From contig CP141729.1 of assembly GCA_035621215.1 (NCBI GenBank), forward strand, positions 1,572,944 to 1,636,943: DNA of 64,000 bases, in the 5' to 3' direction. Both the position numbers and the translations under genes were made by a program. The notes under the pieces were generated by a model. It did no database searches and had not been told where the DNA came from. It saw only the letters and a list, made by a program, of their open reading frames with translations. The DNA comes from Oscillospiraceae bacterium MB08-C2-2 (GTDB taxonomy: Bacteria > Bacillota > Clostridia > Oscillospirales > Ruminococcaceae). This document shows, in pieces, positions 19,062-28,054 of the stretch; position 1 is the stretch's first letter; each line of letters starts with the position of its first letter.

Positions 19062-20012
19062 TTACAGCCCTTCAAGGCTGCAACAGTTTTGCCTATTGTA
19101 TCGGCCGCATTCGTCTTCGAGCAACGACCATGCACGGTTGATTACCCGCTTGGTGGCGGCCAGAATAATATCACCGTCTTCATCTTTCCAAGGCTTCACT
19201 TCTATAGAGAGCACATAGGGATTTTGTGCATTAAAGAAGCCTTCTTCCTTAAGCACACGGAAGAAATCCAGCAGTTCGGGGGTATCGTTGGCACTGTTGG
19301 GATATCCAAAACGGGGGTGCTGGTCGCCATACGCTTCGCAATCGGGTTTGACCACTGCATTGCCAATATGGAAATGGGTAATGTATGGGCGCAGCGTGCG
19401 AATCACGAACTGAGACTTCTCATAGGTGGTTGGAAAATGCGAAAGATCCACCATCAGGCCAAAGTTGTTATGTGTGGTGCGCATATCCGCTGCAAACTGT
19501 GCCGCATAAGGCGCTGGGCCAATGAGCACTGCCTTATCCATATCGAAATCGAATACTTCCAGCTCAACAATCATGCCCTTGGTCTTGGCATAATCACAGA
19601 CAGCCCGCGTGGTTTTCAGCAGCTGGGCATATGCCTGATCCTTGCTTTCCGGCTTCCACTTGCCAGCAAGAAAGGCGATACCTTTGGCACCAAGGTATTC
19701 GGCTTCGTCCACCGCTTCAATCAACGTGGCCTCTGCCTTAGCTCGACCCTCTTCATCCAAATCATTGGGGTTCAGCCCGGTGCCAAGCAGCCGAGGCTGT
19801 GCACCATAGCAAACCTTTAAGTGTGACTGCTCCAGCAGCTTTTTGGTGGCTTCACGGGTAGCATCGTCCTTGATTTGTGTGATTTCTACCGCATCAAAAA
19901 AGTCATCACAAGCAATGGTTTTAAGGGAATCCAGCAAGCTATAGTTTGCCGGCGGATGGCTCATCCACTGAATTGTGCCAACCTGAAAATACTTATGTAT
20001 TGAATCTTTCAT
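19062..20012 (-). CDS. Sugar phosphate isomerase/epimerase (AP endonuclease 2 fold)
   Basis: A 316-residue TIM-barrel protein of the xylose isomerase-like superfamily. Acidic and His ligands expected at the barrel mouth are seen in ELEVFDFD, VDLSHFP, HFHIGN and SIEVKPW. Members isomerise or epimerise sugars, keto-sugars or inositol derivatives using a divalent metal. It lies between a zinc alcohol dehydrogenase and a hydroxyacid dehydrogenase on one strand. The substrate cannot be assigned; a keto-polyol or sugar acid fits the neighbours. Confidence 0.82.
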   Translation of the reverse strand: MKDSIHKYFQVGTIQWMSHPPANYSLLDSLKTIACDDFFDAVEITQIKDDATREATKKLLEQSHLKVCYGAQPRLLGTGLNPNDLDEEGRAKAEATLIEAVDEAEYLGAKGIAFLAGKWKPESKDQAYAQLLKTTRAVCDYAKTKGMIVELEVFDFDMDKAVLIGPAPYAAQFAADMRTTHNNFGLMVDLSHFPTTYEKSQFVIRTLRPYITHFHIGNAVVKPDCEAYGDQHPRFGYPNSANDTPELLDFFRVLKEEGFFNAQNPYVLSIEVKPWKDEDGDIILAATKRVINRAWSLLEDECGRYNRQNCCSLEGL

Positions 20013-20054
20013 TGTATACTCTTCCTTTCTGAAAAGGGTTGAAAGTACTTTCTT

Positions 20055-20152
20055 ATATCATAAAAGCGAAGCGTTATGATATAATTGGCCATCGCCGTCA
20101 GGCGGGCCATTAAAATGAGGTATAATAACCGCTTTGCGGTTATTATATCATG
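20055..20152. repeat. Dispersed ~100-bp structured repeat, copy 1
   Basis: Three adjacent palindromes occur here: one from ATATCATAA to TTATGATAT, a GC-rich GGCC...GGCC core, and an arm pair around GGTATAATAACCGC. A second copy in opposite orientation is at 57695-57799 and shares most bases, including the core CATCGCCGT-AGGCGGGCCAT region with one or two changes. The right end overlaps the last codons and stop of the neighbouring dehydrogenase gene. It contains no coding sequence; it looks like a small non-autonomous palindromic element. Confidence 0.75.
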
Positions 20153-21159
20153 ACCAAAGTCTTCATAACATCATTGGGGTGCTGATCAATAAACTTAAAT
20201 GCATCGTCGAATTCTTCAAAGGGATAACGCTGGGTAACAAAATCTTGGACTTTGACGCTGCCCGCGGCCAAAAAGCGGATAGCATCTGCAAAATCTTCTC
20301 GGACATACATCATGTGCCCAACAAGAGAGACCTCCCGGCGTTGAATGGTGGGCATTTCGAACTCAACAGGTGCCTTATAGTTGCCCGTAATGATAATTTG
20401 CGAGTTGTTCCGGCTGGCCTCCAACGCCGCCATAAAGGAACCCTTGGTGGCTGCACAGTCAATAATAACATCTGCCTTTTGTGCATGGAAAGTATCTTCA
20501 ATTGCCTTTTTCAGCCCAATTTCCTTTGTATTGATGCAGTGCTCAATCCCGCAGGCTTTCGCATATTCCAGCTTTTGATCCAAAATATCGGTAATCAGAA
20601 CTTTTGCTGCACCCAGGGCCTGTGCGGCTTGTGCAGTCAGGTTCCCAATGGTTCCCGCTCCAATAACCGCAACGCTTGCTCCCTTATAGTTTGACCGCTT
20701 AACAGAGCCAATTCCCACGGCCAGCGGCTCAACCAAGGTAATCAGATCGAAATCCATGTTATCCGGGCATAAGTGCAGATAGCTCTCTTCCACCGCCACA
20801 TATTCTGCTGCAAATCCATCTGCATGAACGCCTTTCACTCTCAGATTTTCGCAGACATTAAAACGGCCGGTCTCGCAAGGATAGCATTTATGACACACGA
20901 TCTGAGGCTCTACAGTGACACGCTGACCCACCCGAAACTGGGAAACAGCGGAGCCCACCTTTTCAATAACCGCCGCCACCTCGTGGCCGGGGATCACCGG
21001 ATAGGTCATATATTTATGCAGGCCATGGTACATCTGAATATCCGAGCCGCATATACCGATGCTTACAACTTTTAGAAGCACTTCATTGGCTTGGATAGAC
21101 GGCATTTCGGCATCCTGAAATTCAATGGCATAAGGGCCTGTAAAAATTGCTTTTTTCAT
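20143..21159 (-). CDS. Zinc-dependent alcohol dehydrogenase (sorbitol/threonine dehydrogenase type)
   Basis: A 338-residue medium-chain dehydrogenase. The catalytic zinc site is seen as GICGSDIQMYHG and GHEVAAVIEKVG, the structural zinc cysteines follow in CHKCYPCETGRFNVC, and the cofactor motif is GAGTIG. It probably oxidises a secondary hydroxyl of a polyol, sugar or sugar acid with NAD+. It lies 10 bp downstream of the transketolase genes in the same operon. The last codons and stop lie within the dispersed repeat at 20055-20152, so the C-terminus may have been altered by its insertion. Confidence 0.88.
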   Translation of the reverse strand: MKKAIFTGPYAIEFQDAEMPSIQANEVLLKVVSIGICGSDIQMYHGLHKYMTYPVIPGHEVAAVIEKVGSAVSQFRVGQRVTVEPQIVCHKCYPCETGRFNVCENLRVKGVHADGFAAEYVAVEESYLHLCPDNMDFDLITLVEPLAVGIGSVKRSNYKGASVAVIGAGTIGNLTAQAAQALGAAKVLITDILDQKLEYAKACGIEHCINTKEIGLKKAIEDTFHAQKADVIIDCAATKGSFMAALEASRNNSQIIITGNYKAPVEFEMPTIQRREVSLVGHMMYVREDFADAIRFLAAGSVKVQDFVTQRYPFEEFDDAFKFIDQHPNDVMKTLVMI

Positions 21160-21169
21160 AATGAACGGC

Positions 21170-22105
21170 TCACTTTCTCGCTATGGCTTTTTCTACCGCA
21201 GCAATTACTGCTGGAACATCCAAACCATATTTAGTCAGCAGCTCGTTATAAGAGCCACATTCCGCATGAAGATCCTGTAGACCTATAAACTCCTGCACTG
21301 CATTTGCACCGCCTGCGGATAAAACTTCGGCTACTGCCCCACCCAATCCACCGATAATATTGTGCTCTTCTGCGGTTACAATGGCTCCGGTTTTGGCAGC
21401 GGATTCCAGAATCAGCTCCCGGTCTATGGGCTTAATGCTGAACATATCCACCACACGCACTTCAATGCCCTTTTTGGCCAGCTCCTCTGCCGCAGCAACG
21501 GCCTGACCCACCATTACACCACAGGCGATGATGGTCGCATCCTTGCCCTCACGCAAAATCATGCCTTTTCCGGTTTCAAACTTTGTGTCAGCGCTGTAAA
21601 CAGTGGGGGTAGCATCTCTGGAAAGGCGGATATACATGGGTGCATCGACCTCAATTGCGTTTTTAACCAGCCAGTCGGTCTGGTATTCATCCGCAGCTAC
21701 AAACACCTGAAAATTGGGCAGGGCACGCATAATGGCAATATCTTCTAATGAATGATGGCTCGGGCCATCATACGCATCGGAAATACCGCCGTAAGCACCC
21801 ATAAATTTAACGTTCAGCTTGGAATAGGAACCAAATGCCCGTGCTCCAATCAATCCGATGGAAGCGAGAAACACAGCAAAGGTATTGACAAAAGGAATCT
21901 TCCCTGTGGTGGCAAGACCCGCTGCAATCCCCACCATATCTGCCTCTGCGATTCCAACGTTAAAGAACCGCTCGGGGATCGCTGCGGCAAACAACCCGGA
22001 TTTTGTGGAGGAACAAACATCCGCATCCAGCACAACCACATTTTTATTCTCTCTTCCATACTTCACAAGCGCTTCGCCATAAACATCTCTAATTGCTTTT
22101 CCCAT
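21170..22105 (-). CDS. Transketolase, C-terminal subunit
   Basis: A 311-residue protein matching the pyrimidine-binding and C-terminal domains of transketolase; in many Clostridia the enzyme is split in two. The catalytic Glu region (GIAEADMVGIAAGLA) that activates thiamine diphosphate is present, as is the C-terminal domain with EEHNIIGGLGGAVAE. The ATG overlaps the stop of the N-terminal subunit gene by one base, so the two subunits are co-translated. Transfer of a two-carbon ketol unit is the known reaction; the donor ketose here may be the product of the neighbouring dehydrogenases. Confidence 0.92.
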   Translation of the reverse strand: MGKAIRDVYGEALVKYGRENKNVVVLDADVCSSTKSGLFAAAIPERFFNVGIAEADMVGIAAGLATTGKIPFVNTFAVFLASIGLIGARAFGSYSKLNVKFMGAYGGISDAYDGPSHHSLEDIAIMRALPNFQVFVAADEYQTDWLVKNAIEVDAPMYIRLSRDATPTVYSADTKFETGKGMILREGKDATIIACGVMVGQAVAAAEELAKKGIEVRVVDMFSIKPIDRELILESAAKTGAIVTAEEHNIIGGLGGAVAEVLSAGGANAVQEFIGLQDLHAECGSYNELLTKYGLDVPAVIAAVEKAIARK

Positions 22106-22941
22106 TATTTTTCACCCCTCAGTTCTGCCATTGCAAGCTTATATTCCTCATCACTAATCGGTTTTCCGTGCCAGATGTTTTTGCCTTCCATAAAGGAGAT
22201 TCCCTTGCCCTTAACTGTTTCTGCAAGGATGATAGACGGTTTGCCTTTTACGGCTTTTGCTTGATCAATGGTGCTGCAAAGCTCTTCCACATCATGCCCA
22301 TTGCAAGAGAACACTTCAAAGCCAAATGCTTCAAACTTAGCGGCTACATTCCCCATCGGCATAATCTCATCGGAGGTGCCGTCAAGCTGTACATGGTTGT
22401 GATCCAGAATGGCAATTAAATTGTCGGTCTTAAACTTAGCAGCAGCCATACAGGCTTCCCATACAGTGCCTTCATTGAGCTCACCGTCACCCAAAATGGC
22501 ATAGACAGTGGCATCCTCAATACCGGAAAGCTTTAGACCCAGTGCCATACCAACACAAGCCGAAAGGCCAATGCCGAGTGGGCCGGTGGAAAGCTCCACC
22601 CCCGGGGTTTCCAGTGCGCAGGGGTGACCTTGCAGGCGGCTGTTAAGCTGGCGCAGTGTTTTCATCTCTTCCACAGGGAAGAAACCTTTTTCCGCCAGCA
22701 CCCGATAAAGCATGGGGGCGGCGTGTCCTTTAGTCAGCACAATGCGATCTCTATTTTCCCAAAGTGGGTTCTGGGGATCTACCTTTGCCTTTTCAAAATA
22801 GAGCGCAGTTAGAATTTCACACACCGATAACGACCCACCGGGGTGACCGGTCTGGATGGAATGAAGCACTTCGATCAGATCGATACGAAATTTCTTGCAA
22901 AGTGCGTTCAATTCATCCCTTTTGGCTACAGATAAATTCAT
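22105..22941 (-). CDS. Transketolase, N-terminal subunit
   Basis: A 278-residue protein carrying the thiamine diphosphate pyrophosphate-binding domain. Key motifs are the HSIQTGHPGGSLS loop, KGHAAPMLYRVLAEKG and GDGELNEGTVWEA, the GDG...N metal/ThDP motif, with His residues placed as in transketolase. It pairs with the next gene to give a complete enzyme. Split transketolases with dehydrogenases and a transporter are seen in catabolic operons for unusual sugars and sulfo-sugars, so a specialised role rather than the general pentose pathway is likely. Confidence 0.92.
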   Translation of the reverse strand: MNLSVAKRDELNALCKKFRIDLIEVLHSIQTGHPGGSLSVCEILTALYFEKAKVDPQNPLWENRDRIVLTKGHAAPMLYRVLAEKGFFPVEEMKTLRQLNSRLQGHPCALETPGVELSTGPLGIGLSACVGMALGLKLSGIEDATVYAILGDGELNEGTVWEACMAAAKFKTDNLIAILDHNHVQLDGTSDEIMPMGNVAAKFEAFGFEVFSCNGHDVEELCSTIDQAKAVKGKPSIILAETVKGKGISFMEGKNIWHGKPISDEEYKLAMAELRGEK

Positions 22942-22975
22942 GGAAAGGCCTCCTTAAAAATATGTAATACCTTGT

Positions 22976-23165
22976 ATTGAGGGTGTAGACAAAAGTCTAC
23001 ACCCTTTATGGGGGGCATCCAATGCCCCCCATATTCCCCCCGGATTGCGCCGATCCGGCGCAAAAAGTGGGATCCCTGCGTCGAAGTCAATTCGACTGCA
23101 GAAGAATTACGCATCAAAACCATAAGGTCTTCAAGCTAAAGGTAGTTCTGTCTACAGTCTGACCT
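22976..23165. other. Intercistronic region of tandem hairpins
   Basis: The gap between the transketolase and alcohol dehydrogenase genes contains consecutive inverted repeats: GGGTGTAGAC with GTCTACACCC, then GGGGGGCAT with ATGCCCCCC, then GGATTGCGCCG with a GGCGCAA partner. It has no open frame of note. It could be a mobile structured repeat or an mRNA-processing/stability region within the operon. Confidence 0.55.
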
Positions 23166-23169
23166 TGTA

Positions 23170-24210
23170 TTATTTGCCCATTGGCAGCAGGAAGAATTTG
23201 CAGCCTTGTTTTTTCTCAAAGCGGTCGAATGCTGTTTCCCACTCGGTAAGAGGCAGCTTTGTATCCGCCAGCGGCTCAAGGGTGACTTTCCCTTCACTCA
23301 GCAGTTTGAGGGCTGTACGCCAGCTATGATTCCGTGATCCCAAAGAACCGGAGAAATGCAGCTCCTTGTAGCAAACCTTTTCAATATCAAACTCAATCTT
23401 TTTACCGGGAAGCCCAATTTGAGTAAAGTAGCCTCGCTTCTTCATTAGATTGAGTGCACTGTTTACAGCAGGTGCTGCTCCTGAGCACTCCAGCACAACA
23501 TCCGCGCCATAGTTTCCGGAAAGGCCATTGATAACGTCGGCAAGACTTTCCTGCTGGATGTTCACTGTATAGTCTGCACCCAGCTGTTTTGCCATTTCCA
23601 GGCGAGGCGCATCGATATCGGTTCCGCTCATGACCACGGTTGCACCATGGGCCTTGGCAACCTGCATAGCCATCAGGCCGATGGCACCGGGGCCTGAAAC
23701 CAGCACCAAATCACCGGGAACAATTTTGCACAGATCATAAACGGCGTGGCACACACAGGCCAGGGGCTCACACATAGCAGCGGCGGTATCGGATACGTTG
23801 TCGGGAATTTTATGCACACGGCCTGCCGGCACCACGGTATAATCCGCAAAGATGCCGTTATACCAGTATCCCAATGTTTTGCGCTCCACACACAGGTTAT
23901 AAAAGCCCTCACGGCAATAATCGCACACGCCGCAATAGTGGTAAGCTGTTTCAGAAACAACCCGGTCCCCCACCGAAAACCCGGTGACACCCTCGCCCAG
24001 CTCCGCAATTTCACCTGAAAACTCATGGCCGGTAACCACCGAGGGATTGACCGGAATGGCAATGTCACTGTGAAAGATATGCAGGTCTGAACCGCAGATG
24101 CCTGCCTCGCTCACTTTGATTTTGATCTGACCAGCCTGTGCCGCAGGCTCTGGAATATCTCGGATTTCCATATTACCGGGGCCGGCTGCATATTTTACTA
24201 ATGCTTTCAT
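23170..24210 (-). CDS. Zinc-dependent alcohol dehydrogenase (sorbitol dehydrogenase-like)
   Basis: A 346-residue medium-chain dehydrogenase, paralogous in fold to the gene at 20143. It has GICGSDLHIFHSD and GHEFSGEIAELG for catalytic zinc, CGVCDYCREGFYNLC for structural zinc and a GPGAIG nucleotide motif. It is the first enzyme gene after the ABC importer genes in the transcript, so it may oxidise the imported polyol or sugar first. NAD specificity is likely from the TDID segment after the Rossmann motif. The substrate is not known. Confidence 0.88.
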   Translation of the reverse strand: MKALVKYAAGPGNMEIRDIPEPAAQAGQIKIKVSEAGICGSDLHIFHSDIAIPVNPSVVTGHEFSGEIAELGEGVTGFSVGDRVVSETAYHYCGVCDYCREGFYNLCVERKTLGYWYNGIFADYTVVPAGRVHKIPDNVSDTAAAMCEPLACVCHAVYDLCKIVPGDLVLVSGPGAIGLMAMQVAKAHGATVVMSGTDIDAPRLEMAKQLGADYTVNIQQESLADVINGLSGNYGADVVLECSGAAPAVNSALNLMKKRGYFTQIGLPGKKIEFDIEKVCYKELHFSGSLGSRNHSWRTALKLLSEGKVTLEPLADTKLPLTEWETAFDRFEKKQGCKFFLLPMGK

Positions 24211-24248
24211 ATTTCTTCACATCTGAAAAATCAGGTGCGGTTTCCTCC

Positions 24249-24983
24249 TTAACAATTATTTTTTGCGAATTTGCCAAGATAAGCCTCGATCACCCGTGGA
24301 TCGTTCCTCAGCTCTGAGGAAGGCCCGCTGAGAATCACTTTGCCGCCATCGATAATATAAGCATAGTGGGAAATCTGCAAGGCAAGCTTTGCATTCTGCT
24401 CCACCAGCAAAATCGGCATATTCTGTGTTTTATTAATTTGAACGATTTTCTCAAACAGCTCTGCAACAACAATAGGCGCAAGCCCCATGGAAGGCTCATC
24501 AAGCATAAGAACCCGAGGCCGGGCCATAAGCGCACGCCCGATGGCAAGCATTTGCTGTTCGCCCCCTGAAAGGCTCCAGCCAAGCTGATCCTTTCTTTCC
24601 AAAAGGCGGGGAAAAAGCTCGTAGACTTCATCCAGTTCCTTTTGATAAGGCTGTCGGCCAAAAAAGCCATGCCAGTTAACAGTGCCTGTCTCGAGATTGT
24701 TGCGTACCGAAAGCCCTGGGAAGATGTGACGCCCTTCTGGCACATGGATAATGCGGTTATTGGCAATGTACCGGGGCCTCTTATCGATAATTTCGCCTTT
24801 TTCGTGAACCATAATCGAGCCGGTGCGCCGGATCATCCCAGAAATCGATTTAAGGAGTGTGGTTTTGCCTGCACCGTTGGAACCGATCAAGCAGGTGATC
24901 TTACCTTTTTCAACGGTCATGTCGATTCCCTTAAGAGCCTCGATAGGGCCATAATAGGCGTGCAGATCTGTAATCTTAAGCAT
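24249..24983 (-). CDS. livF: Liv-type ABC transporter ATP-binding protein LivF
   Basis: A 244-residue ABC ATPase of the branched-chain amino acid (HAAT) family. Walker A is GSNGAGKTT, the signature is LSGGEQQM, Walker B is VLMLDEPSMGL and the switch His is in LLVEQNAKLAL context. The start at 24983 follows GGGAGGGAT and overlaps the end of livG by 8 bp; a longer frame inside livG is a shadow. It works with LivG, LivM, LivH and LivJ of this operon. Because the downstream genes are sugar-type enzymes, the cargo may not be an amino acid. Confidence 0.92.
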   Translation of the reverse strand: MLKITDLHAYYGPIEALKGIDMTVEKGKITCLIGSNGAGKTTLLKSISGMIRRTGSIMVHEKGEIIDKRPRYIANNRIIHVPEGRHIFPGLSVRNNLETGTVNWHGFFGRQPYQKELDEVYELFPRLLERKDQLGWSLSGGEQQMLAIGRALMARPRVLMLDEPSMGLAPIVVAELFEKIVQINKTQNMPILLVEQNAKLALQISHYAYIIDGGKVILSGPSSELRNDPRVIEAYLGKFAKNNC

Positions 24984-25734
24984 CCATATCCCTCCCCAGA
25001 TAAGCCTCAATAACAGCCTGATTGGAGGAAACCTGAGCAGGCCCGCCCGTTGCAATGACCTTTCCAAAGCAGAGCACCACAATATCCTCACAGATATTCA
25101 TAATCATATCCATCGAATGCTCAATAAGCAGCACCCCGATTCCGCATTCCTTTGCCGCATAGTTAAGCAGTGCCATGACATCGTCAATTTCCTTGTTATT
25201 CAGGCCTGCCGCCGGCTCATCCACCAGCATGACTTTTGGGTGCGTGAGCAGAGACCTTACAATTTCCAGCTGCTTTCTCTGCCCATAAGCCAGTGCATTG
25301 ATGTCGTCATCCCAATCAAAGGTAAAATCGGTGAAACGCATCAGATCGCTGAGTTCATGTTCAAAATCGGCTCCCTTTTTACCAAAATAGCTTTTCAGAT
25401 AGCCAAACTGATTGGCCAGATCAGTTCCCAGAAGCAGATTGTCTCTAATGCTCGAACGCTGTAAAAAACGAGGCGTTTGAAAGGTTCGCCCAATCCCCAA
25501 GCGGGCTCTCATATAAGAGGGAACAGAAGAAATATCCTTCTCATCCAGAAAAAGTGAGCCGCTATCCGGTGTGTAAATTCCGCTGATCAGGTTCATCAGC
25601 GTGCTTTTGCCTGCACCATTGGGGCCAATCAGACCGTGCACCTCCCCCGGAAGCACCGAAAATGTAACATCATCAGCCGCACATACGCCTCCAAAACATT
25701 TGCATACTTTATCCAGCCTTAATATTGGATTCAT
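24976..25734 (-). CDS. livG: Liv-type ABC transporter ATP-binding protein LivG
   Basis: A 252-residue ABC ATPase with Walker A GPNGAGKST, an unusual signature region LAYGQRKQLE (typical of LivG) and Walker B VMLVDEPAAGL. The C-terminal extension ending in AYLGRDMDA is typical of LivG. Its start overlaps the livM stop by 4 bp and its end overlaps livF, so the four transporter genes form one coupled block. Confidence 0.92.
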   Translation of the reverse strand: MNPILRLDKVCKCFGGVCAADDVTFSVLPGEVHGLIGPNGAGKSTLMNLISGIYTPDSGSLFLDEKDISSVPSYMRARLGIGRTFQTPRFLQRSSIRDNLLLGTDLANQFGYLKSYFGKKGADFEHELSDLMRFTDFTFDWDDDINALAYGQRKQLEIVRSLLTHPKVMLVDEPAAGLNNKEIDDVMALLNYAAKECGIGVLLIEHSMDMIMNICEDIVVLCFGKVIATGGPAQVSSNQAVIEAYLGRDMDA

Positions 25735-26753
25735 GCTTTTGCATCCTCCTTAGCCCTTTTATCCGCTTGGGGCGCTTTGGGGAATAGTTTTCTTTTAATG
25801 GATTTTCCAATATTGGAGGTTAGCCCGGCAAGCCCCATGGGCATAAAGATCATCAGCAGAATAACGCCGATTCCATAAATAAGCTGCAAATATTTCTGCA
25901 TGCCCCTAAGCCATTCGGGCAGCATGGTTACCAGCACCGAGCCTACAAAGATACCGGCCGTATTGTTAACACCACCAAGCATTGCCATAATGATATAGGA
26001 GGTAGCCCGCTCAAAGGTAAACATGTCGGAAGAAACAAACTGGCTGTGCATGGCGTAAAGTGCACCTGCAAGGGCCGCCAGCACGCCTGCAATGGTAAAG
26101 GCAATCACCTTTGTTTTATACACATGGATGCCCAGCGTCTGCGCTGCAATTTCATTGTCCCGGATAGCGGAAAGCGAGCGTCCAAGCTGAGAGCGGCGAA
26201 TGCGCTCCACCAGCAGCGCCACGACCAATACAATCCCCGCCAGAACAAAAAACCACTCGTTGTAGTTGGCAGGAGTCCACCCAAAGATACGCAGAGACGC
26301 AATGTTTGAGATTCCGTCCGGCCCTCCAAACAGAGGTTTATAGCTGAGATAAAAGGACCACGCAACCTGCACAAGCCCGATGGTTGCAAAGGTGAAGTAA
26401 GTGCCACTCAGGCGGAACAATATTAATCCAACGAAATAAGCCAGCGCCGCCGAAACAAGCAGCGTAATGAGCAATGTCAGAGAAGTGCCAACCCAAAAGC
26501 CATGCCGACCGGAACACAGGTTGGCAGTCAGATAGGCACCCACACCCATAAACGCAACAGCCGCAAAAGAAAGCTGGCCGCCAAGACCCAGCATGACCGA
26601 TAAGCCGTAGGTGGCAATGGCATAGATAAGACCCAGATTGAGCACCATCATAGAATAGCCTTCGTTCACTGCCGGAACCACTGCAACAAATATGGCTGCC
26701 GCAAGAAAGACCAGGCAGGTCGAGGTCTTTAACTGTATTTTTCTTTTTTTCAC
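25731..26753 (-). CDS. livM: Liv-type ABC transporter permease LivM
   Basis: A 340-residue inner-membrane permease with about ten helices and the HAAT permease motif around LGIHVYKTKVIAFTIAG. The start is probably a GTG at 26753, preceded by GAGGTGA, 11 bp after the livH stop; longer in-frame options would lie inside livH. It forms the channel with LivH. Confidence 0.9.
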   Translation of the reverse strand: MKKRKIQLKTSTCLVFLAAAIFVAVVPAVNEGYSMMVLNLGLIYAIATYGLSVMLGLGGQLSFAAVAFMGVGAYLTANLCSGRHGFWVGTSLTLLITLLVSAALAYFVGLILFRLSGTYFTFATIGLVQVAWSFYLSYKPLFGGPDGISNIASLRIFGWTPANYNEWFFVLAGIVLVVALLVERIRRSQLGRSLSAIRDNEIAAQTLGIHVYKTKVIAFTIAGVLAALAGALYAMHSQFVSSDMFTFERATSYIIMAMLGGVNNTAGIFVGSVLVTMLPEWLRGMQKYLQLIYGIGVILLMIFMPMGLAGLTSNIGKSIKRKLFPKAPQADKRAKEDAKA

Positions 26754-26763
26754 GCTTTTCACC

Positions 26764-27660
26764 TCACGCCTTATCAGCAACTTTTTCACCAAACAATCCT
26801 TGCGGTCGAATAAGCAAAACAGCAATCAGCACCAGAAAAACCACTGCATCTTTATATTGCGAGAACTGAACAGTGCTGTAAGATTCCACAAGCCCAATCA
26901 GAATGGATCCAAGAATCGCCCCCTTGATATTACCGAAGCCCCCGATGACCACTCCCGCAAAAGCCCGCAGCTGGAGCGACCCCAGCGTGTTGCTCACCAT
27001 AAAAATAGGGGCAATCATATAGCCGCCTACCGAGGCAAGGGTTACCACTATGATATAGGTTGCCGCCGTCGTCAGAATCGTGGGGATTCCCAGCAGCTCT
27101 GCGGCATATTTATCCTGTGCGGCTGCCTGCATCATCCGCCCCGCATAGAGCTTTTCAAAAAGAATAAACACCAGCGTAATGAGAACGATACCCACCAGAA
27201 TGGTCAATACAAACTGCCATTGGAGGGTCACTCCGTTAAATTTCAGAATAGCGGCCTTTCCCGTTGTTGGATTTTTCATGAGAGGAGGCATAGAACGTGG
27301 CAGGCTTCCCCAGATAAGCGTTGCTATCTCTTTGAGCACCATGGCGGCACCCATGGTAGAAATAACGGTAGCAGTGGGATAGGTTGCATTGCGCAGCGGC
27401 CAGTAAACGGTGAACATAAACACCACGCCAACTACGCTAAAAATCACCAGGGCTATTGGAATCAGCGCCCAAAGGGGCAGTTTTAAATCCACAGTCAGTG
27501 CACAAGTGATGAAGGCACCAAACATGAGCAAATCACCCTGCGCAAAATTCATGACGCCGATGGCACGAATTAAAAGGATTAGACCCATTGCCATCAAGGC
27601 GTAGATCATACCCATTGCAAAACCGTTAATTGTCAATGAGATCATTGTATTCAGATTCAT
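26764..27660 (-). CDS. livH: Liv-type ABC transporter permease LivH
   Basis: A 298-residue inner-membrane permease with about eight helices and the family segments GVMNFAQGDLLMFGAF near the N-terminus and AFAGVVIGGFGNIKGA in the C-terminal half. ATG at 27660 follows GGGGTGAT; a seven-codon longer frame is less well supported. It follows livJ after a 394-bp non-coding gap. Confidence 0.9.
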   Translation of the reverse strand: MNLNTMISLTINGFAMGMIYALMAMGLILLIRAIGVMNFAQGDLLMFGAFITCALTVDLKLPLWALIPIALVIFSVVGVVFMFTVYWPLRNATYPTATVISTMGAAMVLKEIATLIWGSLPRSMPPLMKNPTTGKAAILKFNGVTLQWQFVLTILVGIVLITLVFILFEKLYAGRMMQAAAQDKYAAELLGIPTILTTAATYIIVVTLASVGGYMIAPIFMVSNTLGSLQLRAFAGVVIGGFGNIKGAILGSILIGLVESYSTVQFSQYKDAVVFLVLIAVLLIRPQGLFGEKVADKA

Positions 27661-27967
27661 TGCATCACCCCATATAATCAAAATTACAAAAGCTTCATTG
27701 CCTTTTGGCTTATACTATAAAAACTGTCCGGTATGGAAACAGTATGGCTTGTGTTTTATCCCTGCGGCGATGAGGCATCTGCAATCAAAAGCCTTCATGC
27801 GGTTAGCCGCAAACACTGCTTTGAGTCTGCAGCGATTCAGATTTTCCTTGTATGAATCGGGAAGCGGCCTGCATATCAGACAAGAAATCTGCATTCTTTC
27901 TATGTAAGCCGGCTGCCGATTGTTTTTCGGGCAGCTTCAGAAGCTGCGGCGAAAGCCGGATATTTCG

Positions 27968-28000
27968 GGATACAGGCGGTAAGCGAACCGCGTGTATCCC
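27968..28000. other. Hairpin between livJ and livH
   Basis: GGGATACA and TGTATCCC arms with inner GCGGT/ACCGC pairing form a strong stem in the 394-bp gap 27661-28054. On the minus strand it follows the livJ stop without a T-run, so it more likely stabilises the livJ message or gives partial attenuation than full termination. A second shorter hairpin pair (GCCGGCTGC / GCGAAAGCCGG) precedes it. No gene is visible in the gap. Confidence 0.6.
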
Positions 28001-28054
28001 TTTTTCATCAACAAACCAATCTTTTGGGTTCTGTTTTAGGTCATATTCTTAGTG